Origin: Lachnospiraceae bacterium
GTDB lineage: Bacteria > Bacillota > Clostridia > Lachnospirales > Lachnospiraceae
Reading direction: 5' to 3'
Assembly (NCBI GenBank): GCA_017453065.1
Contig: JAFTKW010000014.1
Coordinates: 103,372-167,371, forward strand
Length of the DNA: 64,000 bases
The translations under genes and the position numbers were made by a program. The notes under the pieces were generated by a model that was not told the origin of the DNA, searched no databases, and saw only the letters and a program-made list of their open reading frames with translations. Below, one piece after another: positions 61,865 through 64,000 of this stretch. Position 1 is the first letter of the stretch. Each line of letters starts with the position of its first letter.

Positions 61865-61898
61865 AATCCCCTTTCCGGCATACACCGAAAAGGGGATT
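61865..61898 (-). terminator. Terminator of ppdK
   Basis: Minus-strand stem AATCCCCTTT/AAAGGGGATT (61889-61898 with 61865-61874) followed by TTTAA. Confidence 0.85.
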
Positions 61899-61929
61899 CA
61901 TCATTTTATTTAAGTTCTCTCAACAAATA

Positions 61930-62012
61930 TTATTTGTTGTTCAATGCTGCCTGAGCATAGCATCTCAGGCAATCTCAGCTATGGCTTATTTATTATTCAA
62001 TGCTGCCTGAGC
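61930..62012 (-). repeat. Duplicated 3' end of ppdK
   Basis: The last eight ppdK codons plus the stop (61986-62012, AQAALNNK) are repeated at 61930-61956 with 25 of 27 bases identical; only the Asn codons differ. A GCCTGAG/CTCAGGC hairpin (61949-61955 with 61964-61970) lies in the second copy and spacer. Confidence 0.85.
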
Positions 62013-64000
62013 TGCTGCAAGTCTAGCGATAGGCACACGGAATGGAGAACAAGATACATAGTTAAGACCGATCTTGTGGCAGAACTCTACGGAAGAAGGA
62101 TCTCCACCGTGCTCACCACAGATACCGCACTTAAGTTCAGGACGTGTAGCACGACCCTTTTCAACTGCCATCTGTACAAGTTTGCCAACACCGTTCTGGT
62201 CAAGTCTTGCGAATGGATCAGATTCGAAGATCTTAGCCTGGTAGTAAGCATCAAGGAACTTACCAGCGTCATCACGGGAGAAACCGAATGTCATCTGTGT
62301 AAGGTCGTTTGTACCGAAGGAGAAGAACTCAGCTTCTGTAGCAACTTCGTCAGCTGTAAGAGCAGCTCTTGGGATTTCGATCATTGTACCGATGTGGTAA
62401 ACGATATCGGAATTCTTTTCAGCCTTAACAGCTTCTGCTACTTCTACAACAACGTCTTTAACGAACTTAAGCTCTTTCTTTTCGCCAACAAGTGGAATCA
62501 TGATTTCAGGAACGATATCGTAACCCTTTTCATTCTTCACTTCGATAGCAGCTTCCATAACAGCTCTTGTCTGCATCTTAGCGATTTCTGGATATGTTAC
62601 AGCAAGACGGCATCCACGATGACCCATCATTGGGTTGAACTCGTGAAGAGCGTCACATTTAGCTTTAACTTCTGCAACAGTGATGCCCATATCATCAGCA
62701 AGTGCCTGGATATCTTCTTCCAATGTAGGAACGAACTCATGAAGAGGTGGATCCAAGTAACGAACTGTCATTGGCTTGCCTTCAAGTACTTCATACATAG
62801 CCTTGAAGTCAGCTTTCTGGAATTCGCCGATAGCTTTAAGAGCTTCTTCTCTTGCTTCTACAGAATCAGAAAGGATCATCTTTCTGAACTTAGGAATTCT
62901 GTCCTCACCGAAGAACATATGCTCTGTACGGCAGAGACCGATACCTTCTGCACCAAGGTTAACAGCGTTCTTTGTATCTTCAGGAGTATCTGCGTTTGTA
63001 CGAACTTTAAGAGTTCTGAACTGGTCAGCCCAAGCCATGATACGTCCGAAGTTTCCGCCTACGGAAGCTTCTTCTGTCTGGATGTCGCCTTTGTAGATCT
63101 TACCTGTAGAACCATCTAAGGAGATGTAATCTCCCTCGTGGAATGTATATCCGCCGAGTTCGAATACTTTTGCTTCTTCATCAATTTTGATTTCGCCACA
63201 ACCAGATACGCAACAAGTACCCATACCACGAGCTACTACAGCAGCGTGAGATGTCATACCACCACGAACTGTCAAGATACCTTCAGCTGCATGCATACCT
63301 TCGATATCTTCTGGAGATGTCTCAAGACGAACAAGGATAACTCTTTCGCCTCTGCCACCCTTACCAGCTGCTTTAGCGTCATCAGCTGTGAAGTATACTT
63401 TACCAGCTGCTGCACCAGGAGATGCTGGAAGAGCAGAACCGATAACTTCACCAGCTTTAAGAGCTGCTGCATTAAATGTTGGGTGAAGCAACTGATCCAA
63501 GGACTTAGCTACGATACGGCAAACAGCTTCTACTGGAGTGATCTTGCCTTCGTCAACAAGGTCACAAGCAATGTTGATAGCAGCTGGAGCTGTTCTCTTA
63601 CCATTTCTGGTCTGAAGGAAGTAAAGTTTACCTTCTTCAATTGTGAACTCCATATCCTGCATATCACGATAGTGATTTTCAAGTTTATTAGCAATTGCCA
63701 TGAACTCTTCATAGCACTGTGGAAGGTCTTCAGCCAATTTGGAGATAGGCTGTGGTGTACGAACACCAGCAACTACGTCTTCACCCTGAGCGTTGATCAG
63801 GTAATCACCGTAGATACCCTTTTCACCAGTAGATGGGTTACGTGTGAACGCAACACCTGTACCAGATGTCTCACCCTTGTTACCGAATACCATGCACTGT
63901 ACGTTAACAGCAGTACCCCAATCACCAGGGATATCATTCATACGTCTGTAAACGATAGCACGTGGGTTGTCCCAAGAACGGAATACAGCTTTAACAGCTC
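61986..64000 (-). CDS. ppdK: Pyruvate, phosphate dikinase (C-terminal two thirds)
   Basis: The gene runs off the right edge; about 671 codons are present of the usual 870-880. The ATP-grasp end is seen (GNKGETSGTGVAFTRNPSTG, MEFTIEEGKLYFLQTRNGKR). The swivelling phospho-His domain has GGMTSHAAVVARGMG with the catalytic His, and the PEP/pyruvate-binding barrel includes GLCRTEHMFF, MMGHRGCRL, FSFGTNDLTQM and CGICGEHGGDP with the catalytic Cys. The enzyme interconverts pyruvate, ATP and Pi with PEP, AMP and PPi, a main glycolytic step in many anaerobes. The reading frame is open up to position 64000 without a start. Confidence 0.97.
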   Translation of the reverse strand, partial: AVKAVFRSWDNPRAIVYRRMNDIPGDWGTAVNVQCMVFGNKGETSGTGVAFTRNPSTGEKGIYGDYLINAQGEDVVAGVRTPQPISKLAEDLPQCYEEFMAIANKLENHYRDMQDMEFTIEEGKLYFLQTRNGKRTAPAAINIACDLVDEGKITPVEAVCRIVAKSLDQLLHPTFNAAALKAGEVIGSALPASPGAAAGKVYFTADDAKAAGKGGRGERVILVRLETSPEDIEGMHAAEGILTVRGGMTSHAAVVARGMGTCCVSGCGEIKIDEEAKVFELGGYTFHEGDYISLDGSTGKIYKGDIQTEEASVGGNFGRIMAWADQFRTLKVRTNADTPEDTKNAVNLGAEGIGLCRTEHMFFGEDRIPKFRKMILSDSVEAREEALKAIGEFQKADFKAMYEVLEGKPMTVRYLDPPLHEFVPTLEEDIQALADDMGITVAEVKAKCDALHEFNPMMGHRGCRLAVTYPEIAKMQTRAVMEAAIEVKNEKGYDIVPEIMIPLVGEKKELKFVKDVVVEVAEAVKAEKNSDIVYHIGTMIEIPRAALTADEVATEAEFFSFGTNDLTQMTFGFSRDDAGKFLDAYYQAKIFESDPFARLDQNGVGKLVQMAVEKGRATRPELKCGICGEHGGDPSSVEFCHKIGLNYVSCSPFRVPIARLAAAQAALNNK

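Noticed and set aside
61944-63119. Plus-strand reading frame of 391 codons
   Set aside because: Antisense to ppdK, whose protein motifs are unmistakable; no promoter or ribosome binding site on the plus strand.

Overview
The window looks like chromosome from a low-GC, spore-forming Firmicute, most likely a gut or rumen Lachnospiraceae. The evidence is strong AGGAGG-type ribosome binding sites, sporulation genes (gpr, spoIIP, sigK), the conserved order rpsT / gpr-spoIIP-lepA-hemW, a giant membrane-anchored amylase with repeated starch-binding modules, YesM/YesN-type regulators beside an LplABC-type sugar importer, and several glycosidases without signal peptides. No species is named because no 16S rRNA or other diagnostic marker is present. 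I saw no rRNA, tRNA, CRISPR array, prophage or intact IS element.

1-11 kb: the start of a yifB/comM-like gene, then a minus-strand unit of sigK, a degenerate HD-GYP protein and a PilT-like ATPase with altered catalytic motifs. Next come hemW, lepA, spoIIP and gpr, with rpsT divergent from gpr. A 139-bp multi-hairpin palindromic element follows rpsT. A TPM-domain membrane protein and a zinc-ribbon membrane protein form a pair.

11-25 kb: two very large secreted proteins. One is a 1332-residue lipoprotein with repeated beta-rich modules and a 16-copy 24-bp repeat. The other is a 2428-residue GH13 amylase/pullulanase with five CBM26-like modules and a C-terminal membrane anchor. They probably bind and cut starch at the cell surface. 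NAD salvage genes (pncB and a nicotinamidase-like gene) and an acyltransferase follow.

25-37 kb: a sugar ABC importer (two permeases and a binding lipoprotein) with its own YesM/YesN two-component system, a chemoreceptor, a YaaH-like spore-wall glycosidase, and an odd pair made of a CD3324-type DNA-binding protein and a kinase-fold remnant.

37-49 kb: a cytosolic GH27 alpha-galactosidase with an inserted domain plus an SLH-like companion, a GT4 glycosyltransferase, an ArsR-headed operon with a CoiA-like protein and a C39-like protease, and a heterodimeric ABC exporter.

48-58 kb: a catabolic cluster suited to substituted plant polysaccharide: SGNH hydrolase, GH43, AraC regulator, GPH sugar symporter, carboxylesterase, GH3 and a HAD phosphatase. 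Gene debris lies between the GH43 and AraC genes.

57.7-59 kb: a small island with a complete type III toxin-antitoxin locus. It has a promoter, two 37-nt antitoxin RNA repeats, a terminator and a ToxN/AbiQ-type RNase gene, flanked by a DUF2442 gene and an HTH gene. This is the most interesting system in the window. The last part holds a GH5-like lipoprotein and the 3' two thirds of ppdK, which runs off the right edge.
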